Source: Phytophthora colocasiae (lineage: Eukaryota; Oomycota; Peronosporomycetes; Peronosporales; Peronosporaceae). From it: a DNA stretch of 64,000 bases. The position numbers were made by a program, and so were the translations under genes. Shown piece by piece: positions 1-10,533 of this stretch (position 1 is the stretch's first letter; the number at the start of each line of letters is the position of its first letter). The DNA is taken from NCBI GenBank assembly GCA_018806915.1, contig JAGKQI010000034.1, positions 930,001 through 994,000 of the forward strand, read 5' to 3'. The notes below the pieces were generated by a model. That model made no database searches. It saw only the letters and a program-made list of their open reading frames with translations, and was not told the origin of the DNA.

Positions 1-735
1 CGATCAGCTCGGTCCGCGATCGCCTCTCGCAGCTTAGCGTTGACCTGTTCTCTCGACTGCTGGTAGTATCTCTGAACGCGATATCTCCACCGTCTTGGAT
101 CGCGATCGTGGCGTCTGGTCGACCCGATCGGGATCGTTGCTTCCAACGTCGATCTTGGATCCCAACCGTGTACCAAATAGTGAGGGGTATCTCCCCGGAC
201 CCGATCGTGAGCCGTGTTAATGGCGAAAGTCAATCTCTCCGCATATTCATCCCAGTCCTTTTGATCGAGATCTTGAACATACATCCTGATTGCCCTAGTG
301 GCCGTTTGCACCATCCGTTCCGCAGTCCCATTGGCCTGTGGTCGGTAGGCCATCGTCGCCCGTTGTCGCTGCCTCAGGATCCTATTAAACGATCTGAAGA
401 AGTCGGACATGAAGCCCGGCTCTCGATCGTGCCTGATCATCTCGCTAGCGCCAAATCTGCGGAACACGCATTCTTCATAAGATTCCGCGACGGTCTGAGC
501 CGATCGGGAGGAACTAGCCTTTGCGATCACATATCCCGTGAACAGATCCACCCAGATCAGCAGTTCAGTATTGCCTTTGTTGGATCTGGGCAGAGAGGGT
601 ATGTGATCCATCGCTATGATCTGGAATGGGTATGTAGCTTGCAGATTCCCAGGTGACTCGCCCCGGATCGTGGGTCTCCCTTTCCGGTCTCACAGTCTAC
701 ACACTCGCCTACGTATCGCTGCACGCTCCGATATA
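1..735 (-). pseudogene. Element B integrase catalytic core, frameshifted and cut by the window edge
   Basis: Read on the minus strand, the stretch after the H2C2 zinc finger encodes the integrase core. The acidic triad is visible: WVDLF (D, about 545), RHDREPGF (D, about 430) and NGTAERMV (E, about 330), as expected for the DD(35)E fold of retroviral-type integrases. The reading frame shifts near 725, just after DHFHWR, and again near 665, just after the zinc-finger CVDC pair. Downstream the frame is open to the window edge, so the integrase C-terminus is not visible. The broken frame means no full integrase is made from this copy unless the breaks are sequence errors. Confidence 0.75.
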
Positions 736-1677
736 ATCCCTCCAGTGGAAATGATCTCGGATCCGCTGATAAGTGCGTCCGATCCCTTGATGTCCCCCTT
801 CCAGAGTCGTATGGTAGTGGTGGAGGACATCCTGCTGTAGCGTTTCTGGAACCACGAGTCTCATCAGGCGGTCGCGATCACCTCTTGATCTCGGCCCTGG
901 TGGGCAATAAAACAACAGATCCTGTTCATCTACCTCGTACTCGGAAGCGATCTTGGCGTAGGATCCAGACTCGGCTCGAGTAAGATCCGCGATCTGCCCA
1001 GCCAGGTACTTCTTTAGTCCGGCGATCCAGACCTCCTCGTCCTGGGCTCGCCTGATCCGATCCACTCGCATCTCCCGGATCAGTTCCTCTCGCAGGGCGG
1101 CGGCATCGGGTCGCGCTCGGGCTGCACCCGTGGCTACGGCCGACACTTGCACCGGTCGATCTTCAACTCGAGGGATCAACACCTCATCAAGCCGATTTAG
1201 GGTGACCAGATCACACCGATCTGCTTCATCGTGGACCTCGATCCCACTTCCTCGCTGCAGCGCGGCACTCGCCAAGCTGTCTGCGCTCCCATTCCAGTCT
1301 CTCTTCACATGGACTAGCTCATGATCTCCCCAATTCCGCAAGTGATCTAGCACCTTCTGTTTCAGTAACGTCAATCCTGGCGCCTTGCAGTCGATCTCGC
1401 CCCGGACTTGTCGGATCACTAGGTTCGAATCGCCACAAATGACCAAACGGCGGCGTTCTAACTGTGCGATCATGCCAAGACCTAGCAAGAGCCCACGGTA
1501 TTCCGCTTCATTGACAGTAAGACTCTCCGCATAGTCTGATCTAGCTTTGATCACTTTCCACTCCGGCAAACTCCACACGATCGCGCTGAAAGCGCCTCCT
1601 CCTCGTTTCACGCGTGCCGAACCGTCGAAACTTACCACCCATAGCTCCTCGCCTGGATCTACGGTGGGAATCGGCAT
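709..1677 (-). pseudogene. Element B second (archaeal-type) RNase H and integrase zinc finger
   Basis: This frame begins after the RT-linked RNase H and encodes a second, complete-looking RNase H. Visible are FDGSAR (first D), NEAEYRGLLLGLG (E), CGDSNLVI (D) and NGSADSLASAAL (last D). This is the pattern of the archaeal-type RNase H acquired by some LTR retrotransposons. A linker follows, then the N-terminal H2C2 finger of integrase (HHYHTTLEGGHQ, with the CxxC pair after the frameshift at about 725). It lies between the RT frame (ending 1,777) and the integrase core and is one piece of a frameshifted pol. The order RT, degenerate RNase H, extra RNase H, integrase matches the dual-RNase H elements I recall described from oomycetes. 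Confidence 0.75.
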
Positions 1678-1776
1678 CTGGATCTTACGCCTTGGTTCCT
1701 TCTGTGGCGCGATCGCGATCAGGGCTTCGTCGATCTCCGATCTAGGCGTTATATTAGCTGCGATCGCCCCAGTATC

Positions 1777-3003
1777 TCATCCTCCCTTCGTACACTTCGT
1801 GATCTCGAGTGTCCATGGGGACAGGAGAACAGACCATTGTCCCAGACGCCCTTGAAGGCCGGCAGACCTGAACAGCCAGGCAAGCGTGGAGTGTCTGGTT
1901 AGGACCTTGATCCGACGTCCCACCAACAGGGTGTAGTGTAGATCCAGGATCCGAAGTAGAGCCAACACCTCCTTTTCGGCAACATTATAGTTTAACTCGT
2001 TCGTCTTCAAGGTTCGGCTGGCAAACGCGACCGGGTGGTAGATCTGGTCGTGTTCCTGCATTAGTGCGGCGGAAATCGCCCAGTCACTGGCATACACGAT
2101 CACCACGGGTAACTTTGTCATGTCGAAGTGACGAAGGATCGGGGTCGACGCGATCTTGGTTTTCAAGGCTGTAAACGCCCTGTGTGCCCTACCCCACCTT
2201 TCGTCGCCAGCTCTTTGGGACAGATTGGCTCCGACCTTGCTTGAACAGGGGGGAGGCGTCGCCCCCAAGTTAAAATCCGGCGTACTATTCCCCTTTTGAG
2301 TCAAGGTGTCGGGTGATCCATCCTGATTCGACTTAAGCGCAACGGGATCTCGATTGATCGGGTCCGTACTATCCATGATCTTTCGAAGATCTGGTCGCTT
2401 CTTCAGTTCTGCGAACTCCACTTCACGTAGTTTATATAGGACCGATGCATAGATCGCATAATCCTCGATGAACCGACTATAGTAATTCAAACTTCCCAGG
2501 AACGATTGCATGGATCGGAGCGACCCAGGGAATGGCAGATCTGTCAGAGACTTCAGGTCTTTCGGGTTTGCCTCCAATCCGTCGATCGACACTTTGTGTC
2601 CGAGATATTCCACCTTATCCATGCCCCATAAGCTCTTCGCCACACTGATCGAGAGATTCCACTTATCACAGGCCTCCAATAGGTCTTCCACCCGATCGCA
2701 CATTTGATCCCATGTTCCAGCCGTGATCAAGATATCGTCGATGTAAGATCTCCGTCCTAGAACCGACGGGCGACCAGGATCTTCCGGGACCCCTGATTCA
2801 AACACATCTGTAGAGTCTTTCGTATTCCTTGACTGGGAGATCTTCAAAAATCCATATAGGGCGTTGTCCACAAGACGTTGATAGATCTGAGGGGCGTTCT
2901 TCAGCCCGAACGGCATGCGATTCCACTCGAAGAGGCCGAACGGGGTGATGAAAGCTGAGATCGCGCGAGCTCGATCGGTCATTGATACGACTCCAGAATC
3001 CAC
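1777..3003 (-). pseudogene. Element B reverse transcriptase C-half and degenerate RT-linked RNase H
   Basis: Contains the RT palm with WNRMPFGLKNAPQIYQR and the catalytic YIDD box (SYIDDILI, about 2,735-2,760), then thumb/connection sequence and an RNase H-like domain. In the RNase H the first acidic residue (YASDWAIS) and the Glu (NVAEKEVLAL) are present. The expected TDH motif reads TRHSTL, so a catalytic Asp is replaced by Arg. The frame is displaced from the upstream RT half around 2,990-3,010 and from the downstream second RNase H around 1,780. Loss of activity here would fit a takeover by the second RNase H downstream. Confidence 0.75.
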
Positions 3004-4385
3004 TTGCCATGTCTAATGAACAGTACCACAGAACTTTGTCAAGATCTTCTAACAGGTCATTGATCAGAGGCATTGGGTAGATCATCAGCCTCGTGAGACC
3101 GTTCACCAGCCGATAATCGATACATAGTCGGATGTCTACACCGTTCTTCTTGATGATCACCACGATCGGCGATGCCCATGGCGAGGTCGATGGCCGGATG
3201 ATCTTGGCAGCTAGGAGTCCTTTGATGAGATCCGATACTTTCTCGCGGAACTGTGGCGCCACCTTTCGGACTCGTTGTGCGATCGGCTTTGCGTCACCCA
3301 CGTCGATATCGCATATAACACCCTTGGCCGCTGGAGGAAGTGCGTTTCCCTTTCCGATCAGGAGATGTCGCTTCTTCCAAATAATCTGTCGAAGTTTCTC
3401 GATCTCCTCCGGGGTAGCCGATCCCGGATTTCCTACTTGCAGATCTTCGATCCTGACTTCTTCAGTGGTGGAAATCTGAATCTCCGGTACTACTGCGAGA
3501 TTATCGGCTAGATCTTCGGCCGAAAAATCGCCACTTTCGTGTAAGTGGGTCTGATCAGCGTTCTCGATCCCTTCAGGAGATGTCGGATCCGGTTCATCCG
3601 TTGATTGATCACGCAGCCTATCGTCCTTGGCTGTCAAGATCGGGGTGTTTTTAACCATGGAGACGGCATCGGCGTCGGATACATGTTGGATCTCGATTTG
3701 AAAATCTGGTTTTTCTGTTTTTACCTCGATTTCCTCTTCACATGTCCGATCTGTCCGACCTGGGGCCTGATCTGGCAAGCTCTCATTCGTCTCAGTCTCA
3801 CCATTCGTCTCAGTCTCACCGCCCCCAGCTTCGCCACTCGGGGCCTTGTCGGAACTGATCGTGATCGGTGGGGTATCCATGGGATCCGGTTGGGGATCGA
3901 TGAATGCGACCTTGACTTCGGCCGTATCGGTCGGTGATCGCGGTTCCAATGTCGATATTGGTGCAGGATCAGGATCGGTCTTGATTGCCCCACCTCGACG
4001 GAGTATAGATCGCGGCGTAACGTAGGTCGGCCGTTCGACCGACGGTAAGGGGATCTCTACGGTTTCCTGAGGTTCCGGTCTTGCGTCCACTGTCGCTTCT
4101 AGAGCTAGATTCTGCCACTCCATGTAACGCCGGGACCCGACCGACACAAACCCGGGGTAGCGAGGAACTTTTTCTTGATCAAGTACCATCCCGACATGTA
4201 ATCTGTGATCCAGTCGTAAAATCTTCTCGCTCAAATTCGTGATCACTAAGTACCGAGTTCGGCCGGGTCCATTTACCACGGTGGGTACCCATTGGTCGCC
4301 TCTGTTCACCCACAATTTCTCCGTCGCCGATAATTTCACTCTCGATGCGGCCTCTTCGGATCCCCCAACTGGGATATGTAGATCT
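2798..4385 (-). pseudogene. Element B protease-RT linker and reverse transcriptase N-half
   Basis: The minus-strand frame is open from the element A insertion point (about 4,385) to 2,798. The first ~370 residues are a Pro/Glu/Asp-rich linker. The fingers and palm of a Ty3-type RT follow: RQIIWKKRHLLIGKGNALPP, KNGVDIRLCIDYRLVN, YPMPLINDLLEDL and the catalytic-Asp motif CSLDMASGFW. Real RT homology leaves this frame near 3,000 and continues in the neighbouring frame. The frame is continuous with the protease frame at 12,261 once A and one copy of its target duplication are removed, so A landed in a PR-RT linker and not in a conserved domain. Confidence 0.75.
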
Positions 4386-4390
4386 TCTTC
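4386..4390. repeat. Target-site duplication TCTTC, left copy (element A)
   Basis: TCTTC immediately precedes the 5' LTR of element A and is repeated at 12,261-12,265 immediately after its 3' LTR. A 5-bp duplication is normal for Ty3/gypsy integrases, and it fixes the ends of A to the base. Confidence 0.92.
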
Positions 4391-4802
4391 TGTAACGGGG
4401 TTACACGGCGCTGCGCGCCTTGGCTACAATAGGTGTGGTATACACCATCCAGGTCACAAGTCACAGATCCGTGTACAACACATAGTGTTTCTCACACGTC
4501 ACACATGTAGCCAGTTGCTGGCTGTTAGCTCAGAGCCACACATTACATTTGATTAGGATTTAGTATGTTAGATACTAAATCCGTTACATTCAGGATTAGG
4601 GCAATAAAATAAATAAAAATCAGTTTGCATTTTACATAATTAGTGTTAGTTCCTTTATTATAGGGACACTGATTGTGAGAGTCCCGTATTTAGTGGACTA
4701 CTTGGTTCTTGTATAGAACCGAAGGCTAGTGCCTTGCAAGCAGGACTCTACGAGTCAACCCAACTTCCTCTGTGCCGTGCACACCTACGCAGCCCCGCTG
4801 CA
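4391..4802 (+). repeat. 5' LTR of element A
   Basis: 412 bp, beginning TGTAACGGGGTTACACG and ending GCTGCA. The 3' copy at 11,849-12,260 is identical by eye except for one G/A difference at the seventh base. The AT-rich middle includes the nested palindrome GATTTAGTATCTAACATACTAAATC-like segment near 4,556-4,580 and an AATAAAATAAATAAA stretch (4,601-4,617) that could serve polyadenylation. It should carry promoter and polyadenylation functions, but no specific promoter box is recognised. Confidence 0.95.
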
Positions 4803-4804
4803 TC

Positions 4805-4822
4805 TGGTAGCACTGGTAGTCA
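4805..4822 (+). other. Candidate primer binding site of element A
   Basis: TGGTAGCACTGGTAGTC starts two bases after the 5' LTR. A PBS normally begins TGG, the complement of a tRNA CCA end. The same TGGTAGCACT follows the LTR of element C (minus strand, near 16,972-16,981), two bases after its LTR end, which supports the assignment. It is not the common initiator-Met PBS; the priming tRNA is unknown to me. Confidence 0.6.
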
Positions 4823-4859
4823 ATCCAACTCCTGAGTTGAAGACTGTTTCTCTGTGAGA

Positions 4860-5829
4860 ATGGAGCCAGAAGCATACGCTCACTTGACTCCGAGTCAGCG
4901 GGACACGCTTAACAAGCTTACGTCCTTGCTGGGCCCTGAAGGTATGGCGCACCTTGCGTCTCAAGGGCCGGAGGCCGTCAACGCGCGCCTGGAGGCATTT
5001 GCCTCGTACGAGAACGCTCTCGTTGAGCACATTCAGCGGAATGTAAAAGGAGTTAATCCCGCTCCGAGAGCTAAGCCCGTCACGCTCAGCGTGAAGACCT
5101 TTCACGGGCACGAAGGAGAGAACCTCCTATTGTGGACCCGAGAGGTCGAGATGGCCATGGGGGCCGCTATGCTCCAGTTGGAAGGCCAACGCGTGGCGTT
5201 CGCCATCTCTAAGCTCGAAGGTCGAGCACGAGAATGGGCCTTGACGTCTGGGACGTCGGTAGAAATGGCCTTCCCACTTGGGGTGAGCTTAAGGCCAAAC
5301 TTACGCAAGTATTTGCTCCACCTAACCAGGCGTATCGCGTGCGGTCACGCTTCCTCGCTTGCCGACAGGGCAAGAAGGACCTGGTGGACTATGTCCAAGA
5401 GCTGCGCACGCTCATTGCCGGCATGGCTGCCGATCCTCTACCTGAGGTGGTCACTGTGACTATCTTCATGGAAGGTCTGAGAGCTGGCGTGGCCAGGACG
5501 GAGGCATTCCGTCAGAATCCTCGCACCTTCGAGGACGCTGTTAGCGTGGCATTGAATGCTGAACACAACTTTAAGTTGTCGAGGGTCGGTGCTAATAGCA
5601 CAGGGTCCGGGGACCCGAACCCATGGACCTCAGCTATGCTGAAGATGAAGTAGCCGAGCTACGAGCTGCGGTGCAGCGTATGAGCACTCGTCGGTGCTAC
5701 ACGTGTGGTAGTCCCACACACCTGAGGCCCAACTGCCCTCTGCGCAAAGAGCGCGCCGGCCAGAATGGCCGCAACCCTGTCGCGGGTCCCGCTTTGGGCT
5801 CTGCCCAGGGAAACGACGGCTCCCAGTAG
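4860..5829 (+). pseudogene. Element A gag, frameshifted
   Basis: The first ATG after the PBS is at 4,860. The N-terminal part has capsid-like sequence (LLLWTREVEMAMGAAM). The frame shifts around 5,240-5,275 into a segment with the Ty3 gag hallmark (LPTWGELKAKLTQVF), and again near 5,620 into a short C-terminal piece holding one zinc knuckle of C-x2-C-x4-H-x4-C form (CYTCGSPTHLRPNC, about 5,695-5,735). The order capsid-knuckle is normal for nucleocapsid-containing gags. Two frame breaks make a full-length Gag impossible without correction. Either the copy is dead despite its young LTRs, or the sequence has indel errors here. Confidence 0.8.
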
Positions 5830-5867
5830 ACGCGGGGCGGTCTACTGGGGAAGAACTGAGTTCTGCA

Positions 5868-6308
5868 GTGCGTGAGAGGCACTGGGGCTCAGCCCCGAAG
5901 AGCTCCGTGCTCTTGAACACGGAACGTGTGAGCAAGCAGGGCTTGCTGGTCGTCCATGTGGACGTGAAGGGCTTCGAGAAGCCGTGGATCGTGTTGATCG
6001 ATTCAGGAGCGTCTGGCAACTACGTCAGACGCTCCACCGTTGAGGGTAGTCAGCAATATGCTGAGGCGCTTCGAGCGCGAAGAGGTGACACCGTCACTGT
6101 CCGTCTAGCGACGGGCGTCCGTGTCACGGCAGCCAAGGTCCCGATGGACCTACGGCTGAAGTTCCTGGACTTCGACAGCGTGGAACGCTGCTTGGTCTTG
6201 GACCTGGATTCGAGGTACGACCTCATCCTTGGTATGGCGTGGCTGGAGCGCCACGAGCCATGGATCGACTGGAGGTCGAAGACCTTAGGTGCTACGCACT
6301 CCTCCTAG
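5868..6308 (+). CDS. Element A retropepsin (aspartic protease)
   Basis: The catalytic LIDSGASGNYV motif (DSGA, about 5,996-6,020) marks the active-site loop of a retroviral-type aspartic protease. A second conserved flap/C-terminal segment, LILGMAWLERHEPWIDW, follows at about 6,222-6,272. The first codon listed need not be the real start, because protease is usually released from a Gag-Pol precursor. The frame is followed by a frame change near 6,290-6,300. It cleaves Gag and Pol in the particle. Confidence 0.8.
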   Translation: MRERHWGSAPKSSVLLNTERVSKQGLLVVHVDVKGFEKPWIVLIDSGASGNYVRRSTVEGSQQYAEALRARRGDTVTVRLATGVRVTAAKVPMDLRLKFLDFDSVERCLVLDLDSRYDLILGMAWLERHEPWIDWRSKTLGATHSS

Positions 6309-7185
6309 TGGAGCTTTGGCGAGTCATGAACCCACCTCTGCTAGGAAGCAGAAGCGCTATTGGCGCGAGCATCGAGCCGAGTCGGCAATGATGCTGGAAG
6401 TCGGTGTGTCCGAGTTAGTGGACAGCACCGAGTGCGAGGATCGCAGCCCTGTTGAGCGCATAGCGCTGGTTGGCAGTGAGTCAACGTGTGGGCAAAGCTC
6501 ACGTAACCCGAGTGACGCCGGTCATGGACCGTCACTGGATGCCGATGGCATCGGGCCTTACCAGGCCGTGAACTGTGGGGCGGCACGTACTCCGTCGAGT
6601 GATACTGGTCGTGGACCAAGTCGATCGCTGAGTGTCTCTGACACTGGACCTGTTACGGTCATTGATTGTGCAGCGGCACGTACTCCGCTGAGCGGCATCG
6701 GTCGTCGACCGAGTGGATCGCTGAGTGTCCCTGACACTGGGCCGAGAGAGGCCGAAACTTGTGCGACGGCACGTACTCCGTCGAGTAGACGATCTTCGGC
6801 TAGGCGAAGACGTCGTAAGGCCCTTCGGGCGAGACGCTCTGCGTCTGAGTCATCCGTGACGTCAAGTGCCGACGCACCGGAGGGCTGTGGGCAGCTATAC
6901 ACTCTGGTTGATGGAGTGGGCGGTAGTGCCGAAGGCAGTGTCCTGCTGGACGACTTGCAATGTGTTGACAAGCTCCTTGAGCTAGAAGAGATGTCCTTCG
7001 CCGACTTTGGCGATGCCTTGAAGGCTGGCGAATTCGCCGAGGTGGTCATCGTTCGACCTGAGGAGGAGTTAAACTCGTCGTCCCTCGTTGACGAGTCCGT
7101 CTTGGCCGAAGTCAAGAAGGCGTTGAACGCCAGGAGTGGATCGGAGATCCTCAAGAATCCCTCGATCCCTTCCACTCCTTGCTGA
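6289..7185 (+). CDS. Element A protease-RT linker with 31-residue tandem repeats
   Basis: A 298-codon frame between protease and RT without a recognised domain. It is Ser/Arg/Gly/Thr-rich and contains tandem units with a 93-bp period: the sequence CGGCACGTACTCCG recurs at 6,581, 6,674 and 6,767. Each unit carries ARTPS or ARTPL and an SLSV-DTGP phrase. The 3' part (about 6,890-7,140) is acidic and looks like an ordinary Ty3 pol linker. The correct frame for RT begins near 7,160, so another 1-base shift lies there. It may simply be a rapidly evolving spacer. Confidence 0.55.
   Translation: MLRTPPSGALASHEPTSARKQKRYWREHRAESAMMLEVGVSELVDSTECEDRSPVERIALVGSESTCGQSSRNPSDAGHGPSLDADGIGPYQAVNCGAARTPSSDTGRGPSRSLSVSDTGPVTVIDCAAARTPLSGIGRRPSGSLSVPDTGPREAETCATARTPSSRRSSARRRRRKALRARRSASESSVTSSADAPEGCGQLYTLVDGVGGSAEGSVLLDDLQCVDKLLELEEMSFADFGDALKAGEFAEVVIVRPEEELNSSSLVDESVLAEVKKALNARSGSEILKNPSIPSTPC
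6581..6795 (+). repeat. 93-bp tandem repeat inside element A pol linker
   Basis: Two full 93-bp units and the start of a third, with anchors CGGCACGTACTCCG at 6,581, 6,674 and 6,767. The period is a multiple of three, so the reading frame is kept. The units have diverged by substitutions only, consistent with expansion in the parent family before this insertion. Confidence 0.8.
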
Positions 7186-10008
7186 AGGAATATGGAGACG
7201 TTGTCTCGAAGGAACCACCGAGTGGCCTGCCTCCCGACCGAGGCGTTCGTCATGAGATCGACTTAGTTCCCGGAACTAAGTACTGCGTGACCCGACAGTG
7301 GCCTCTTCCTAAAGAGCAATGCGACGTCATTGACGCCTTCTTCCGTGCGAAGCACGCGGCGGGTCTCGTGCGCGAGAGCAAGTCTCCGCATTCCGCGCCA
7401 ACGTTCTGTGTCAGAAAGCCGAATGGCAAGTGGCGTATCGTTCACGCTTTTAACAAGCTCAACACTGCCGCGATTCCGGCGCAGACGCCGATTCCTAGGA
7501 AGGATGTTCTTCAGAACAACATGGTGGGTTGCACCATGTACAGTGCACTCGACTTAGTCGATGGGTACTATCAGCTGCTCATGCGAGCCAGTGATATTCC
7601 GCTTACAGCGGTGAGCACCCCGAGCGGTATGCTCTGGGAGTGGCTCGTCATGCCCCAAGGGCTCTCGAACGCGCCCGCAACGTTCAATCGTCTAGTGACG
7701 CAGCTGTTCAGGCCCCTACGGGCATTCGCACAAACGTACTTTGACGACGTGTTCGTCCACAGTCAGGCCGAACACGGCAAGACTGACGTTGAGGTGCACG
7801 TGGAACACGTGAGAGCTGTGCTCGAGTGCGCGCACGAACAAGCTGTACGCCAACGCAGACAAGTGCGTCTTTGGCGCGGAAGAAATCCCCTTCCTAGGGT
7901 GCTTCATTGGGAAGCATGGCCTTCGTGCTGATCCAGCAAAGGTCAAGGCCATTGTGGATTGGCCGGTTCCCTTGAACCAGAAGGACTTGCGTAAGTGGCT
8001 GGGTTTGGCCAACTACTTGCACAAGTACAGCGAGAACTACGCTGAGTTGGCTCGGCCACTGACGGATCTCCTTAAGAAGGATGCCGAGTGGGTATGGCGT
8101 GCCGAGCACGAGAATGCGTTCACTTGTATCAAGGATAGCCTGCTTCAGGCACCGATACTGGCGCTGCCAGACCCCGCTCGTCCGTTTATTGTCGTCTGTG
8201 ACGCCTCTGACTTTGCCATCGGCAGTGCTTTGCTACAAGCGGACGCCGAAGGGCGCGAACGCGTCATTGCGTTTGAGTCGCGACAGCTCAAGGCTGCTGA
8301 GAAGAACTATCCAGTTCATGACAAGGAGCTACTTGCGATGAAGTACGCTCTCGTCAAATTCAGGGTTCACCTGCTCGGCTCCAAGCCGTTTGTGATCTAC
8401 ACGGATCATGCGTCACTACGCACAGCGACGCAGTCGCCTCACCTCTCGCAGAGGATGGCCCGATGGCTCTCCTTCTTTGCGGAGTATAACTTCGAGGTGA
8501 AGTACAAGCCTGGCAGGCAGAACGTCCTCGCTGACGCGTTATCACGTCGCCCGGACTATGAGTTATCTCATGTCACCTCGGTGACGTCGTCCGTGACGGA
8601 CATGGTTCGAGCAGCGTACGCTCAGGACGACTCTTGTGTCGCGTTGCTCCAAGCTCTGGGGAGCGATGAGTTTAAAGACTCAAAGGTGACTCTGTCACGA
8701 CGCCTAAAGGCGAGACTCCAACGCTACAGCCTGGAAGGCGGTCTGCTGTACTACAGCACGGGTCAGGATGACCCACCACGAGTGGTAGTTCCTCACGATG
8801 AGGATCTGAAGTACCGTATCCTCTATGAGGCTCACGACACACCCACAGGCGGCCACCTCGGTCGCGAGAAGACGTACGGCTCGGTGAGCTCCATGTACTG
8901 GTGGCCGAAGATGTACAAGTGGGTCAGCACATATGTGCGCACGTGCGAGACGTGTCAGCGGGTTAAACCCTCGCCGCATGCGGCTGCGCCTTTGGCGAGC
9001 TTACCTGTACCCTCTGGGTGTTGGCAGTCCATAAGTATGGACTTTAGGTTTGGCCTGCCGAAGGACTCGGCAGGCAACACGGGCGTGGTGGTCTTTGTTG
9101 ACCGTCTGAGCAAGATGGCTCATCTAGCGGCTGTGCCGGACACCGTCGATGGTGCTGGTACAGCGACGATCTTCATCGATCGGGTCTTCCGCCAGCATGG
9201 GCTGCCTGAGACCATTGTCTCGGATCGAGATCCCCGTTTCACGGGTCACTTCTGGACGTCCGTCTTCAAGGTGCTGGGCACTCGACTGGACATGTCCACG
9301 GCGGACCATCCGCAGACCGACGGTCAGACCGAACGCGTGAACCGCGTTCTGGAGGACATCCTCCGCAGCGTATGCGCTGAAACGCCGAAGCGTTGGAGCG
9401 CTATGCTCCCTCTCGTTGAGTTCTCCATGAACAATGCGGTGCATGCCTCGACAGGCTTCACCCCGTTCTACGTGAACGGCCTTGCGCACCCGCGCGTTCC
9501 GCTCACTCCGCCACGCGGTAGCCTTGGGCTTGGTGGGGGAGAGGCTGTGCCGTCGCTCGACTCCGAGCTTGCTGATATCAGCCCTTCTGCTGTGCGTAAA
9601 CAAGTCGATGACTTCCTCTCGGTGAGATTGAGCGTATTACGCCGTGTACGTGACGCGATGGCTGAAAGCCAAGACGTTCAGAAGGAACAAGCGGATACAA
9701 AAGGTAGAAGCAATGTATGGGAATTTAAGGTCGGTGACCAGGTTTTATTAAACGCTAAGAACCTACCTACACATGCAGTGTCAAATGTCTTTAAGACGAA
9801 ATTGCGTCCGCGTTTCATCGGACCATTTACGGTCGTGGCCAAGAAGGGCCTGGCATACACGCTTGACTTGCCAAAGCGGATGCGAACACACCCGGTGTTC
9901 TACGTCGGCTTGCTTAAGCCATATCGGACCCCGCGGGGTGAGCGCGGAGGCGCTGGCACCGACGACACGTGCCCAGGCTGCGTCATCTGCAGCAGCAACG
10001 TCACCTGA
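7160..10008 (+). pseudogene. Element A reverse transcriptase, RNase H and integrase
   Basis: Two open frames (about 7,160-7,931 and from about 7,840 to 10,008) together encode an ordinary Ty3/gypsy pol. RT shows KPNGKWRIVHAFNKLN, SALDLVDGYYQ, MPQGLSNAPATF and the catalytic box YFDDVFVHS (about 7,738-7,764). RNase H has FIVVCDASDFAIGSALL, a conserved Glu in HDKELLAMKYAL and an intact YTDHASL. Integrase has the H2C2 finger (HLGREKT... CETCQRVKP), the core Asp (SMDFRFG), SDRDPRFTG and the Glu region (TDGQTERVNRVLED). A single frameshift near 7,840 separates the RT palm from the thumb. A stop ends the frame at 10,008, before the chromodomain. Confidence 0.88.
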
Positions 10009-10284
10009 CCTCGCAACTCAGCGAGCTGAAGCTCCTGCTGGTGCAGGCGAGCAGTCAGGACTGAGGACCTTCGAGCCAAGCCATCCGGCTTTCAATCTCC
10101 TCCATGTCATGAGCGAGACGGGCATGCGAATGCCAAACACTCTCGACGTTCCCTTGAAGGGACTGAGTCTGACTCCGGAGAGTACCGATCGAGTGATCGA
10201 GTTGGTACCAGGCGCGATGCGACAAATAGCGCTCGTCACACTCATCGAGTACGGCGTTCCGCAGCGAATCGGCCTCCTCCGCCG

Positions 10285-10533
10285 TTGCTCGATGAGCAGG
10301 GGACTCCCCACTACCACGTGGAGCGCCTGATGGCGCGGCGTCGCCACCGTAGTCAAAACCAGTATCTGGTGAAGTGGCGTGGATATCCTCATTCCCAAAA
10401 CTCGTGGGAGTTTGAAGGGTCCCTGAGGCAGGACTGCCCTGACGTCGTGGACGCTTTGATCGCGAAGATCGGGGGCGCCCGAAGGCTCGAGGTCGACCAC
10501 TCGGTCGACACCCGCTTCTCACCACTAGTGTGA
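10285..10533 (+). CDS. Element A chromodomain at the pol C-terminus
   Basis: In the same frame as integrase but beyond the stop at 10,008, this segment encodes YHVERLMARRRHRSQNQYLVKWRGYP followed by SQNSWEF (split here by description only). This is the classical chromodomain core: a basic start, YLVKWRGY and a Trp-Glu turn. Integrase-linked chromodomains of chromoviruses bind modified histone tails and steer integration. About 270 bases of poorly conserved linker separate it from the integrase stop; a frame change or readthrough would be needed for fusion. It ends with a stop at 10,531-10,533. Confidence 0.8.
   Translation: MLDEQGTPHYHVERLMARRRHRSQNQYLVKWRGYPHSQNSWEFEGSLRQDCPDVVDALIAKIGGARRLEVDHSVDTRFSPLV

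Noticed and set aside
108..656. Plus-strand 182-codon open frame at the window start
   Set aside because: It is antisense to the integrase core of element B, whose DDE motifs read on the minus strand.
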